This document shows positions 41,730 to 50,096 of a stretch of 64,000 nucleotides of DNA, piece after piece. This DNA comes from Croceicoccus sp. Ery15 (lineage in GTDB: Bacteria; Pseudomonadota; Alphaproteobacteria; Sphingomonadales; Sphingomonadaceae). The notes beneath the pieces were generated by a model, which was not told the DNA's origin, ran no database searches, and was given only the letters and a program-made list of their open reading frames with translations. The translations under genes were made by a program, and so were the position numbers. The stretch covers positions 1,724,501 to 1,788,500 of the forward strand of contig NZ_CP087588.1 in the NCBI RefSeq assembly GCF_020985305.1, read 5' to 3'. Within the stretch, counting starts at the first letter, position 1. The number at the start of each line of letters is the position of its first letter.

Positions 41730-43622
41730 TCAGCCGCGGGCCACGGCTTCTGCCGCGATCATCCGTGCTTCAGCTTCCAGACCCGCCGCCTTCATGGCCG
41801 AGACGATGTGATACAGATGCAGCGGCGTCATCTTGGACCAGCCGGAGCCCTGCATGCCAAGGCCAGCCAGCATCGTCACCAGCACAGGATTGCCCCGCTC
41901 GCCCGCGCGGGCGATCGCACGGGTCCATGCGGTTTCGCGGTTCAGGTCGAACGCCAGCTCGCCCGACAATTCGCCGGTATTGGCCGGTGTCATCCGTCCC
42001 AGCCCCGCCAGCCCCGCGACCAGAAAGCGCGAACGGCGGCCCGCGCCGTCATGATCCATGAAACTGCGGATCACGCCTTCCTCTACCGGCGCGTTGCGCG
42101 CGGGCGCGGCCAGCGCCAGCAGCGCCCAGCCGTCGCTGCCCACCGGCACGACACCGGCCCAGCGCATCGCATTGCGGTCCAGCCCCGCCGTCAGCATCGA
42201 TGCGATCAGATCGCCCGCATCATCGGCCATCCCGGCATTCACCGGCATGCGCGCCGCGGCATAGGCAGTCAGCACCAGCCGCGCATAATGCGCATCGTCG
42301 TCCGCATCGCCCCAGATGTCCTGCATCGCGGCCAGACGCTCTGCCGGTGACCCGACATAGGCTTCGCGCAATTGCGCGGCGCGCGCCGCCGCATCGCCCG
42401 ACAATTCGGTATCGTCATAGATCTGCGCATAAAGATCGACCATCGCGGTGCCCGACAGGATGCCCCGCCGCCCCGCCAGATCGGAAGCGCCCGCCCGCTC
42501 CACGATATTCACCGCGGGCGAACTGGCCGCCATGACAAGGTAACGCTGCCCGCCGGTCGCACGCAGCCCTTCGGGCACTTCGGCCCCCGTCGCCGTCGCC
42601 AGCGCATAGCGCCACGGGCTCAACTGTTCGACATTGTCCCATTCCAGCGTGACCGCGCGGCGCTGCCGCCCGACCGCGCCTGCGTATTTCTGCGCCAGCA
42701 ACGCATCGAAACGGTTGTCGTCGCCGCGCCGGACCATGCGTTCGATGCGGTCCATCCCGCCGCTCTCCCCCGAATAGGTCGAGCAGATCGCGCGCCACAT
42801 ATCCCAATGCGCGTCCTCTCGCGAAGCGCCGTGAATGCGCATCATCGGGCATGCGCCGGTGATATCGCCGGTGCCGAGATAGGCGTCATAGGCCGCGGAA
42901 ATGAGGCGTTGCGAATAATCCGCCGTATCGACCTCTTGCACCATGGCGCGGGCCACCGCCGGTTCGCCCATGCGGTTCAGCAGCGCGGCGCGCAATGCGG
43001 CGAATTCCACCCCGTCCATGCCCGCAGGCGCGATCATCCGCCCTGCCAGCGCGCGGCGCAGCGCGATATGGCCCCAGCGCGACACCAGCGGGCCTTTCGT
43101 TCCCGCCAGCACATTGCGCACGAACAGGGCGCGCGTATTGGCCAGCGCCGCATCGCCCATGCCGCCTTCGTTCGCGGCCAACAGGCCAACCCGCGCGGTC
43201 GAACGGCGCGCGGCGGGCGGGATATCGAAGGTAGGCTTCAGGCCAAGCAATTCGTCCAGCGCATCCGTGTCCATCTCCTCCAGCTCTTCGAGCGAGGGGA
43301 GGCTCTCCAGCAAGCGGCGCGCAGCCTCTGCCCGCGACAGGGCGGGCGGCGCAGCGCTCGCACCGCTAACATCCTGCACCACCGGCTGCGAAACGCTGCT
43401 GCCCGTGGCGGGAGCGGCGGGGGGCTGGCCATTGGCTGGGCGCGCAGACGGTGCGGGCGCAGGCGCGGCCTTGGGGGCCGGAGCCGGAGCCGGTGCAGGC
43501 GCGGGCGCCGGATCGTCGAAACCCGGCGGCAACAGCGATTCGGGCGATTGCTGCGCCATCAGCACTGCCGCAGGGGTCGCCGCCATCAGCGCGGCGACGG
43601 TCAGCCGCATCCGCATCCTCAT
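41730..43622 (-). CDS. conserved-looking exported protein of unknown function
   Basis: A 630-residue protein with a signal peptide (about residues 1-23), a Pro/Ala-rich tract (residues 38-75), then a long Ala-rich helical body that looks like stacked helical repeats (LISAAYDAYLGTGDI, LRAALLNRMGEPAVARAMVQ). Several segments recall TPR or Sel1-like solenoids without a clean consensus. Its GTG/ATG region overlaps the small membrane-protein gene by ATGA, and it ends 12 bp before xerD, so the pair may be expressed with xerD. I do not recognise the family; a periplasmic or envelope role is inferred. Confidence 0.75.
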   Translation of the reverse strand: MRMRMRLTVAALMAATPAAVLMAQQSPESLLPPGFDDPAPAPAPAPAPAPKAAPAPAPSARPANGQPPAAPATGSSVSQPVVQDVSGASAAPPALSRAEAARRLLESLPSLEELEEMDTDALDELLGLKPTFDIPPAARRSTARVGLLAANEGGMGDAALANTRALFVRNVLAGTKGPLVSRWGHIALRRALAGRMIAPAGMDGVEFAALRAALLNRMGEPAVARAMVQEVDTADYSQRLISAAYDAYLGTGDITGACPMMRIHGASREDAHWDMWRAICSTYSGESGGMDRIERMVRRGDDNRFDALLAQKYAGAVGRQRRAVTLEWDNVEQLSPWRYALATATGAEVPEGLRATGGQRYLVMAASSPAVNIVERAGASDLAGRRGILSGTAMVDLYAQIYDDTELSGDAAARAAQLREAYVGSPAERLAAMQDIWGDADDDAHYARLVLTAYAAARMPVNAGMADDAGDLIASMLTAGLDRNAMRWAGVVPVGSDGWALLALAAPARNAPVEEGVIRSFMDHDGAGRRSRFLVAGLAGLGRMTPANTGELSGELAFDLNRETAWTRAIARAGERGNPVLVTMLAGLGMQGSGWSKMTPLHLYHIVSAMKAAGLEAEARMIAAEAVARG

Positions 43623-43852
43623 GCGCCGTCACCCTGCATGGCGTCTCCCTGCGCGGTGACGGGATGCAATTCTTCCTCGATCAGATGGACATCGCGATAT
43701 CCGCCGTCAATCCACGCATAGGCGATCACGGCCAGCACCACGCCGCCCGCGATCAGGGCCCAGCGCGGCAGACGCGTCTTTCTCCGGCTGCCGGAATACC
43801 GGCCAGACGACAGCTTTTCATAGGGGGATTTGCGCGAAATCGTACTCACCAT
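43619..43852 (-). CDS. small single-pass membrane protein of unknown function
   Basis: A 77-residue protein, basic at the N-terminus (SRKSPYEKLSSGRYSGSRRKTRLPR), followed by one transmembrane helix (WALIAGGVVLAVIAYAWI) and an acidic periplasmic tail. The topology predicted from the charges is cytoplasm-in N-terminus. The stop overlaps the start of the 630-residue exported protein by ATGA, so the two are translationally coupled and probably work together at the inner membrane. An ATG six codons upstream (43870) is an alternative start. Confidence 0.72.
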   Translation of the reverse strand: MVSTISRKSPYEKLSSGRYSGSRRKTRLPRWALIAGGVVLAVIAYAWIDGGYRDVHLIEEELHPVTAQGDAMQGDGA

Positions 43853-43922
43853 CACCTGCTTTGCGCGCATATTCGGGACCTTGCCCGCCGCACCCGTTCA
43901 AAATTCACGGCATGGCACGCGC

Positions 43923-43950
43923 TTGCAAGACCGGTTAGCCCAACTATAGG
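43923..43950 (+). promoter_or_regulatory. candidate sigma70 promoter of aroKB, probably leaderless
   Basis: TTGCAA and TATAGG are separated by 16 bp, and the -10 ends only 9 nt before the aroK ATG. No Shine-Dalgarno precedes that ATG, which is consistent with a leaderless or near-leaderless transcript. Confidence 0.4.
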
Positions 43951-43959
43951 CATTGCTCA

Positions 43960-44580
43960 ATGTCCCAGCCGAGCAATTCATCGCCCGATATACACAATAT
44001 GCACGCCGCCCTTCCGTTGCCCGATGCTGCGGCGCTGTCCGCACTGGCCGCCCGCGTGGATCGTCCGGTGGTGCTTGTGGGCCTGATGGGCGTGGGAAAA
44101 TCGACCATCGGGCGGCGGTTGGCGCAATGCCTTGGCACTCCCTTCGTCGACGCGGACGACGAGGTGGTGGAAGCCGCACAGATGAGCATTCCCGAAATCT
44201 TCGACCGTTTCGGCGAAGCCTATTTCCGCGACGGAGAGCGCCGCGTGATTGCCCGGCTGATCGAGGATAATGCGGGCCGCCCCGCCGTGATCGCCACGGG
44301 CGGCGGCGCCTTTGCCGACGACGAGACGCGGGCGCTGATTCTGGATCGCGCGATCGCGGTATGGCTCGACGCCGATATCGACACGCTGGTCGCGCGCGTC
44401 AGCCGCAAGAGCACGCGCCCGCTGCTAACGGGCAAGGACCCGCGCGCCGTGCTGGAAGATCTGTTGGCAAAACGCGGCCCCGCCTATGCCGAGGCACCGA
44501 TCAGGGTGATCAGCGACGGCGGGCCGCAGACGAATGGCGTTGCGCGCATTCTGGCCGCGCTGGGAGACTATCTGGCATGA
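43960..44580 (+). CDS. aroK: shikimate kinase
   Basis: A 206-residue kinase for the fifth step of the shikimate pathway. The P-loop is VGLMGVGKSTIGRRLA (residues 41-49 core), followed by FVDADDEVVEAA (shikimate-binding Asp), FGEAYFRDGERR, and the ATGGGAF Walker B-like element. The first ATG gives about 30 extra N-terminal residues compared with E. coli AroK, and a second ATG at codon 14 is possible. The stop overlaps aroB by ATGA. Confidence 0.95.
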   Translation: MSQPSNSSPDIHNMHAALPLPDAAALSALAARVDRPVVLVGLMGVGKSTIGRRLAQCLGTPFVDADDEVVEAAQMSIPEIFDRFGEAYFRDGERRVIARLIEDNAGRPAVIATGGGAFADDETRALILDRAIAVWLDADIDTLVARVSRKSTRPLLTGKDPRAVLEDLLAKRGPAYAEAPIRVISDGGPQTNGVARILAALGDYLA

Positions 44581-45698
44581 CGATCTTTACCGTGCCCGTC
44601 GCGCTGGCGGGCCGCAGCTATGACGTGCGCGTGGGCAGCGGATTGCTGGGCGATCTTGCCGTCGAATGCGGCCCCCTGCTGCGCAAGGCCGCCGTGCCCG
44701 TCGTCACCGACGAACAGGTCGCCCCATTGTACCGCGACGCGATAGAGGCATCGCTGGCCGCCAGCGGCAAGGAAGCGCGCTGGATGATCCTGCCCGCGGG
44801 CGAGGCGACGAAGAACTGGGCCAGTCTGGAAGCGGTGTGCGATTTCCTGCTGGCCGAAGGCGTCGACCGCGGCGACCATATTCTGGCGCTGGGCGGCGGC
44901 GTGATCGGCGATCTGACGGGCTTTGCCGCATCGGTGCTGAAACGCGGCTGCGGCTTTATCCAGCTGCCCACCACACTGCTGGCGCAAGTCGATTCCAGCG
45001 TCGGCGGCAAGACCGCGATCAACACGCGCGCGGGCAAGAACCTGATCGGCGCATTCCACCAACCCGCTCTGGTGCTGGCCGATACCGGCGCGCTGGCCAC
45101 GCTGCCCCCGCGCGAATTGCGCGCAGGCTATGCCGAGGTGGTGAAATACGGCCTGATCGACGATCCCGAATTCTTCGCATGGTGCGAAGCGCATGGCGCG
45201 GCCCTGCTAGCAGGGGACGAGGCTTTGCGCGGCGAAGCGGTCCGCCGCTCGGTCGCGGCCAAGGCGCGTGTCGTCGCCGCGGACGAGCGTGAGACGACCG
45301 GCACCCGTGCCCTGTTGAACCTTGGTCATACGTTCGGTCACGCGCTGGAGGCCGAATGCGGCTATTCGGGCAGGCTGCTGCATGGCGAGGCGGTTGCGAT
45401 GGGCATGGTGCTGGCCGCGCGATATTCGGTGCGGCGCGGCGAAATGCACGGGCAGGACGCGGAACGGATCGCGGCCCATTTCAGGGCAATGGAGATGCGC
45501 GCCGACCTGACCGAGCTGGGCCTCGATTGCGATGGCCGCCAGCTTGCGGACCACATGCTGCACGACAAGAAGATGGATGCAGGCACGCTGCCCTTCCTGC
45601 TGATGCGGGGGATCGGACAGGCCTATCTGGCAAAGGATGTCGCGCTGGACGACGTGGCCGCATTCCTGAACGACGAGCTGGCCCGCCAGGCGGCCTGA
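44577..45698 (+). CDS. aroB: 3-dehydroquinate synthase
   Basis: A 373-residue NAD-dependent cyclase, step two of the shikimate pathway. Visible motifs are LALGGGVIGDLTGFAASVLKRG (NAD binding), PTTLLAQVDSSVGGKTAINTRAGKNLIGAFHQP (substrate and metal site), and the zinc-ligand region LNLGHTFGHALEAECG / LLHGEAVAMGM. The ATG at 44577 overlaps the aroK stop, giving the classic aroKB coupled operon. Confidence 0.97.
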   Translation: MTIFTVPVALAGRSYDVRVGSGLLGDLAVECGPLLRKAAVPVVTDEQVAPLYRDAIEASLAASGKEARWMILPAGEATKNWASLEAVCDFLLAEGVDRGDHILALGGGVIGDLTGFAASVLKRGCGFIQLPTTLLAQVDSSVGGKTAINTRAGKNLIGAFHQPALVLADTGALATLPPRELRAGYAEVVKYGLIDDPEFFAWCEAHGAALLAGDEALRGEAVRRSVAAKARVVAADERETTGTRALLNLGHTFGHALEAECGYSGRLLHGEAVAMGMVLAARYSVRRGEMHGQDAERIAAHFRAMEMRADLTELGLDCDGRQLADHMLHDKKMDAGTLPFLLMRGIGQAYLAKDVALDDVAAFLNDELARQAA

Positions 45699-45737
45699 CC
45701 CCCATCACCTGATTTCTTCATAAAGCCCGCCATCACG

Positions 45738-45776
45738 AAAAAGGCGCCCTTCCCGCGTGGGAAGAGCGCCCTTTCT
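45738..45776. terminator. bidirectional terminator between aroB and the sulfatase gene
   Basis: GGCGCCCTTCCC / GGGAAGAGCGCC arms with a GCGT loop are flanked by AAAAA on the left and TTTCTT on the right, so it can serve both convergent genes. Confidence 0.82.
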
Positions 45777-45810
45777 TGCAGACGGACCGTTCGATAACGG
45801 GCCGTTCCGT

Positions 45811-47367
45811 TTAGTTGCTGGCCGCCTTGGCGTTTTCCAGCTTGGCCATCGCGCCTTCCAGCGCCTTGTGCAGGCTCAGCGTGTCGGCGCCCTGGCTCGG
45901 CGGATATTCCTGAAGGCTCTTCAGATGTTCCGCGATAAAGGGCGTGGCTGCCGTCGGCGCCCACAGCTTCGATGCCATGAACTTGCGCCCGACATAGCCC
46001 CATTCCTCGCTTTCGGGATCCATCTTTTCCAGCGGATCCATCAGCAGGTTGAACACATAGGGGACCGAGGGATAGCTGCGTTCGTTGAACCAGCTGTTGT
46101 TCATCTTCACCCCGATGTGCATCTTCCAGCCGTCGATACGCACGGCGGTCAGCTCGGTCTCGTCGTAATAGAAATGGGCGCGGCGGGCCGATTTGGTCGA
46201 CTTGCCGGTCCACATGTCCAGCTGGCTGAAACCGTCGAGGTGAACCTTGAACACGGTTTCGTCGTCGCCCAGCGTCGTGCCTTCGAGCAGCTTTTCCTTC
46301 ACGTCGCCCATGCCGGCGGCCGAAGCCAGCGTCATGAACACGTCTTCATGGTTCTGCAGGCCGTTGATCGAGCTGCCGGCCGGAATATTGCCGGGCCAGC
46401 GCGCCAGCATCGGCACGCGCACGCCGCCTTCCCAGGTGGTGCCCTTCTCGCCGCGGAACGGGGCATAGCCGCCGTCGGGCCACAGCATCAGCTCGTTACC
46501 GTTGTCGGTCGAGTAGATGACGATGGTGTCGTCGGCGAGGCCGTTTTCGTCGAGCCAGTCGAGCAGGCGTCCGACCTGTTCGTCATGCTCGATCATCTTG
46601 GCGCGGACCACGTCTTCCTCGGCGCGGCCTTCGTCCACGGCCATCTGCGTGTACTTCTTGGGCGGGTGCGAGAAGATGTGGATCGCGGTGGTGTTGAACC
46701 AGCAGAAGAACGGGCCTTCCTTGTTGCGGTCCAGCCAGTCGATGGTCTTGTCCAGCACTTCGCCGTCAAAGGTTTCCATGCGCTTGCGGGTCAGCGGGCC
46801 GGTGTTTTCGATCTTCTGCTTGCCGCGGACGCCGAAGATGCCGTCATCGGTATCGTCGAACTCGTCCGTCGCCCATGCATGCAGCACGCCGCGCGGGCCG
46901 TATTTCTTCTGGTATTCGGGGTTCTTCTGGCCCGGATAATCCAGCTCTTCGGGCTCTTCCTCGGCGTTGAGGTGATAGAGATTGCCGAACCATTCGTCGA
47001 AACCGTGCGACGTGGGCAGGAATTCGTTGCGGTCGCCAAGGTGATTCTTGCCGAACTGGCCGGTCTTGTAGCCCGCAGCCTTCAGCACCTGCGCCAGCGT
47101 GGGATCGCCCTTTTGAATGCCGCGCGGCGAACCGGGAATGCCGATGGTGGTCATGCCGGTGCGCACGGGCAGCTGGCCGGTGATGAATGCGGCGCGACCC
47201 GCGGTACAGCTGGGCTGGCCATAGTGGTCGGTAAAGACCGCGCCTTCCTTGCCGATGCGGTCGATATTGGGCGTATGACCCATCATGCCGTGGGTATAGG
47301 CACCGACGTTCCACACGCCGATGTCGTCACCCCAGATGACGAGAATATTGGGTTTTCCGTTAGGCAT
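45811..47367 (-). CDS. sulfatase (arylsulfatase family)
   Basis: A 518-residue alkaline-phosphatase-superfamily sulfatase. The N-terminal metal site is ILVIWGDDIG, and the formylglycine motif is C54-T-A-G-R in QPSCTAGRAAFITG, a CxAxR rather than the classic CxPSR variant. Further ligands are in GQFGKNHLGDR and YSTDNG. The ATG at 47367 is chosen because GGAG lies 6 nt upstream; it leaves no signal peptide, so the enzyme is probably cytoplasmic unless exported otherwise. It needs a formylglycine-generating enzyme, which is not in the window. The substrate is unknown. Confidence 0.9.
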   Translation of the reverse strand: MPNGKPNILVIWGDDIGVWNVGAYTHGMMGHTPNIDRIGKEGAVFTDHYGQPSCTAGRAAFITGQLPVRTGMTTIGIPGSPRGIQKGDPTLAQVLKAAGYKTGQFGKNHLGDRNEFLPTSHGFDEWFGNLYHLNAEEEPEELDYPGQKNPEYQKKYGPRGVLHAWATDEFDDTDDGIFGVRGKQKIENTGPLTRKRMETFDGEVLDKTIDWLDRNKEGPFFCWFNTTAIHIFSHPPKKYTQMAVDEGRAEEDVVRAKMIEHDEQVGRLLDWLDENGLADDTIVIYSTDNGNELMLWPDGGYAPFRGEKGTTWEGGVRVPMLARWPGNIPAGSSINGLQNHEDVFMTLASAAGMGDVKEKLLEGTTLGDDETVFKVHLDGFSQLDMWTGKSTKSARRAHFYYDETELTAVRIDGWKMHIGVKMNNSWFNERSYPSVPYVFNLLMDPLEKMDPESEEWGYVGRKFMASKLWAPTAATPFIAEHLKSLQEYPPSQGADTLSLHKALEGAMAKLENAKAASN

Positions 47368-47664
47368 TAGATACTCCAGGCTGAAAGGCGCTTTGGATGT
47401 AACCTTGTCGGCCCGTGCGTTGCCCAACCCCATCAGGGATTCTCCCGAGTTCTGCGGGGGGACATCCTCGGGCAGGCGAAATTTTCCGATCGGAGAACGG
47501 GCGATATCCCGATTTACCCGCCCTGCTGCCGATAAAAATGAATAAAATATGACAATGTTACGCTTTGCTGGCAGGCTGCGCGTGCTTTTGGCAATGCGCG
47601 GCCCGCGCTGCCCCCGACCGGACCAGAGGGGCGGTTCGCGTGACTATCGGAGCGAAGCACAACA
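47368..47664. other. divergent intergenic region
   Basis: A 297-bp gap between the divergent sulfatase and CHAD genes. It includes an AT-rich patch near 47530-47560 that could hold promoters. I see no convincing gene, RNA or operator. Confidence 0.5.
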
Positions 47665-48576
47665 ATGGCTTACCGCCTGCGCCGTAAGGACCGTTCGATC
47701 GAGAAAGCCGTCCGCCGCATCGCGCGCGAACAGATCGGCAAGGCGTTGAACGCGATCGAGGATTGCGAGAATCCGGCCGAACCCGTCCATGACATCCGCA
47801 AGCATTGCAAGAAATTGCGCGGGCTGCTGCGGCTGGTGCGCGGGGATTTCGAAGATTACGCGCAGGAAAATGCAGCCTTCCGCGATATCGCCGCGCGCCT
47901 TGCCGCACCGCGCACCACACGGGTGACGCTGACCATTTTCGACCGGTTGCGCGACGATATGAACGGCACGGCCAAGGGCAAGGCGCTGGCCGATTACCGT
48001 GGCTTTCTGGCCGAAGCCATTATCCCCGACACGCCCGCCGATACCCCGGCCGCCGCGCTGGACGAATGCCGCGCATTGCTGGAAGACGCTGCGCAGCGCG
48101 CGCGCAAATGGCATCTGGACAATGACGGGTGGAGCGCGATCAGGGGCGGACTTGCCCGCAGCTATACGCGCGGTTTCGACCGTTTCGCGCGCCTGTCCGC
48201 CGATGTTTCGGATGGCCCTTCCGCCAGCGCGCTGCACGATGCGCGCAAGGATCTGAAAGATCACTGGTATCACACGCGGCTGCTGGAAAATCTGGACCCG
48301 GCGAAAATGCGCGCCCGCGCCCGCATCGCGCACCGGCTGACCGAAGCGATGGGTGACCATCACGACCTGTCCGGTTTCGAAAGCGCACTGAATGCGGCGG
48401 GCGATCCGCGGCACGAGGAATTGCGCGAAATCCTGCTGGTGCTGGCCCGCCGCGACCGCGCCATTCTGGAAGAACGCATGCGCGAACTGGGCGCGAAACT
48501 GCTGACACCTGCCCCCGATGCGCTGGTGAAGGACTGGCACGGATTGTGGAAGCGCTGGCATGGCGGACGGGGCTGA
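47665..48576 (+). CDS. CHAD-domain protein
   Basis: A 303-residue helical protein with the CHAD pattern: VHDIRKHCKKLRGLLRLVRGDF at the start and ALHDARKDLKDHWYHTRLLENL with GDHHDLSGFESAL in the second half, the conserved His/Arg/Lys positions thought to bind polyphosphate. It is followed, with a 17-bp overlap, by a CYTH-domain gene, a frequent pairing. A PPK2-type kinase lies 14 kb away in the same window, which supports a polyphosphate link only loosely. Confidence 0.92.
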   Translation: MAYRLRRKDRSIEKAVRRIAREQIGKALNAIEDCENPAEPVHDIRKHCKKLRGLLRLVRGDFEDYAQENAAFRDIAARLAAPRTTRVTLTIFDRLRDDMNGTAKGKALADYRGFLAEAIIPDTPADTPAAALDECRALLEDAAQRARKWHLDNDGWSAIRGGLARSYTRGFDRFARLSADVSDGPSASALHDARKDLKDHWYHTRLLENLDPAKMRARARIAHRLTEAMGDHHDLSGFESALNAAGDPRHEELREILLVLARRDRAILEERMRELGAKLLTPAPDALVKDWHGLWKRWHGGRG

Positions 48577-49108
48577 CCCTCTCCGCGCCCCTGCAATAGA
48601 GGTCGAGCGCAAGTTCCTTGTTACCGGCGACGGCTGGCGCGCTCAGGCAGGCACCCGCAGCCATATCGAACAAGCCTATCTGGCGCGCACCGCCGAACGC
48701 GAAATTCGCGTGCGCATTATCGACGGACGGGACGCCGTGCTGACGGTAAAATCGGCCCGCGCCGATATGATTCGACGCGAAGTCGAATGCCCGCTGCCCC
48801 CGGACAAGGCCCGCGAGCTGATCGCCATGGCCGACGGACGGATCGAGAAATACCGCCACCGCATCGCGGCGGGCGGGGCGCTATGCTGGGAAGTGGACGA
48901 ATTCATCGTGACGGGCAGGTCGACGGATGGCAGGTCGATGGAGGGCGGGTTGACGGATGGTCGGTTGACGGGGGACGGGTTGGTATTGGCCGAAATCGAA
49001 CTTCCCGCCCCCGACACCCCGTTCGACCGCCCCGACTGGCTGGGCCGCGAAGTGACCGGCGATCCGGCCTATTACAATGCCGCGCTGGCGGGCGGCTGCC
49101 CGCAATAG
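48560..49108 (+). CDS. CYTH-domain protein (triphosphate tunnel metalloenzyme)
   Basis: A 182-residue member of the triphosphate tunnel enzymes with the metal/phosphate motif E14-V-E16-R-K18 and tunnel-lining charges (REIRVRIID, LTVKSARADMIRREVEC, EKYRHRI, WEVDEF, LAEIELP). Bacterial members hydrolyse inorganic triphosphate or act on adenylates. Between WEVDEF and LAEIELP, where most relatives have a short loop, there are about 22 extra residues (TGRSTDGRSMEGGLTDGRLT) encoded by an imperfect DNA repeat. It overlaps the CHAD gene by 17 bp. Confidence 0.92.
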   Translation: MADGADPLRAPAIEVERKFLVTGDGWRAQAGTRSHIEQAYLARTAEREIRVRIIDGRDAVLTVKSARADMIRREVECPLPPDKARELIAMADGRIEKYRHRIAAGGALCWEVDEFIVTGRSTDGRSMEGGLTDGRLTGDGLVLAEIELPAPDTPFDRPDWLGREVTGDPAYYNAALAGGCPQ

Positions 49109-49156
49109 CCGGGCCCTCTGGCTGCAATTGCGCTGTCCTACACCCCGCGGTCCATG

Positions 49157-49196
49157 CAAAAGAGCCGCATCGCGAAATGGCGATGCGGCTCTTTGA
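49157..49196. terminator. bidirectional terminator between CYTH and Lrp genes
   Basis: The arms AAAGAGCCGCATCGC and GCGATGCGGCTCTTT (15 bp, perfect) enclose a 6-nt loop, with A and T ends on both sides. Confidence 0.85.
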
Positions 49197-49283
49197 TCAT
49201 CGTGTGAATTTTCGCGGCATGTGACCGTGTCAACCGACGGGCGGGATCGGGCCAAAAACGGCGGTTTTCTGCGCTTTCGGTTA

Positions 49284-49326
49284 GGGTGACACTGTTGCGA
49301 CAAGTGTCACCTTTGTAACCCTGACA
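49284..49326. repeat. intergenic GTGACA-type palindromic repeat, copy A
   Basis: GGTGACACT (49285-49293) and AGTGTCACC (49303-49311) form a perfect 9-bp inverted repeat with a 9-nt loop. Read on the minus strand, a 23-nt stretch matches the element at 63591 with two differences, so this is one of at least two dispersed copies. Confidence 0.6.
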
Positions 49327-49333
49327 GCCCAAA

Positions 49334-49801
49334 TTACCGGCCCTTGATCGGCACGCCCGGCTTGTTCTTCGCCGTCCGGATCACCAGCGAGGTTTTGACG
49401 CTGGCCACATTGGGTGCGGGCGTCAGACGGCTGGTCAGGAATTCCTGAAAACTTTGCAGATCGTGGCTGACGATCTTGAGCATGAAATCGATCTCGCCGT
49501 TCAGCATATGGCATTCGCGCACTTCGGGCAGCGTGTTCATATGCTCCTCGAACGCCTTCAGCGATTCCTCGGCCTGACTCTTCAGGCTGACCATCGCGAA
49601 GACGGTGATCGTATAGCTGAGAGCGGCGGGATCGAGTTCGGCGTGATAGCCGCGAATGATGCCCGCTTCCTCCAGCGCGCGGACGCGGCGAAGGCAGGGC
49701 GGCGCGGTCAGGCCGACTCGGCTGGCCAGCTCCACATTGGTGATGCGGCCTTCCGACTGAAGTTCGGCCAGCAGATGGCGGTCAATTTCGTCCAGAATCA
49801 T
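49334..49801 (-). CDS. Lrp/AsnC-family transcriptional regulator
   Basis: A 155-residue regulator. The N-terminal helix-turn-helix is LDEIDRHLLAELQSEGRITNVELASRVGLTAPPCLRRVRALEEAG and the C-terminal RAM ligand-binding domain includes VRECHMLNGEIDFMLKIV. It is shorter at the C-terminus than no typical member and complete. The effector (commonly an amino acid) and target are unknown; a divergent kinase gene lies 295 bp away. Confidence 0.93.
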   Translation of the reverse strand: MILDEIDRHLLAELQSEGRITNVELASRVGLTAPPCLRRVRALEEAGIIRGYHAELDPAALSYTITVFAMVSLKSQAEESLKAFEEHMNTLPEVRECHMLNGEIDFMLKIVSHDLQSFQEFLTSRLTPAPNVASVKTSLVIRTAKNKPGVPIKGR

Positions 49802-50096
49802 AAGGGTTTAGTCCTTTGCCGTCTTCTGCGCCATCGCCATGCTCCCCAGCGGGCGGGACGGATGGTGAGACATATAACAAAGTTTTCGGCGTGTTTCTCG
49901 GCAATTTTTTAACATCAAGGCAATCGGCGTAAGGGTTGTTCCAGTTTGCAACGTGCCCGCCAACGCAGTTTTGCAATGTTAAGAGTTTGTTTACCTCTTG
50001 CGCTGCGGCAGGCAGGCGTGCGTTTCCCCGTCCTGTTTGTCGCACTTTTAGGGCCAGATTCGGGTTCGAGTTCGGGTTCGGGTTTTTGGGGGTTTC
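49802..50096. other. divergent intergenic region, Lrp gene / histidine kinase gene
   Basis: A 295-bp gap. It holds T- and A-rich patches (around 49875-49920 and 49975-49995) suitable for promoters, and TTCGGG hexamers just before the kinase start. No gene or stable RNA is evident. Confidence 0.5.
50059..50082 (+). repeat. four TTCGGG-type hexamers in the leader of the kinase gene
   Basis: TTCGGG-TTCGAG-TTCGGG-TTCGGG ends 14 nt before the kinase ATG and runs into TTTTTGGGGG, whose G-run is the only possible Shine-Dalgarno. A change in copy number would alter leader structure. Confidence 0.65.
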
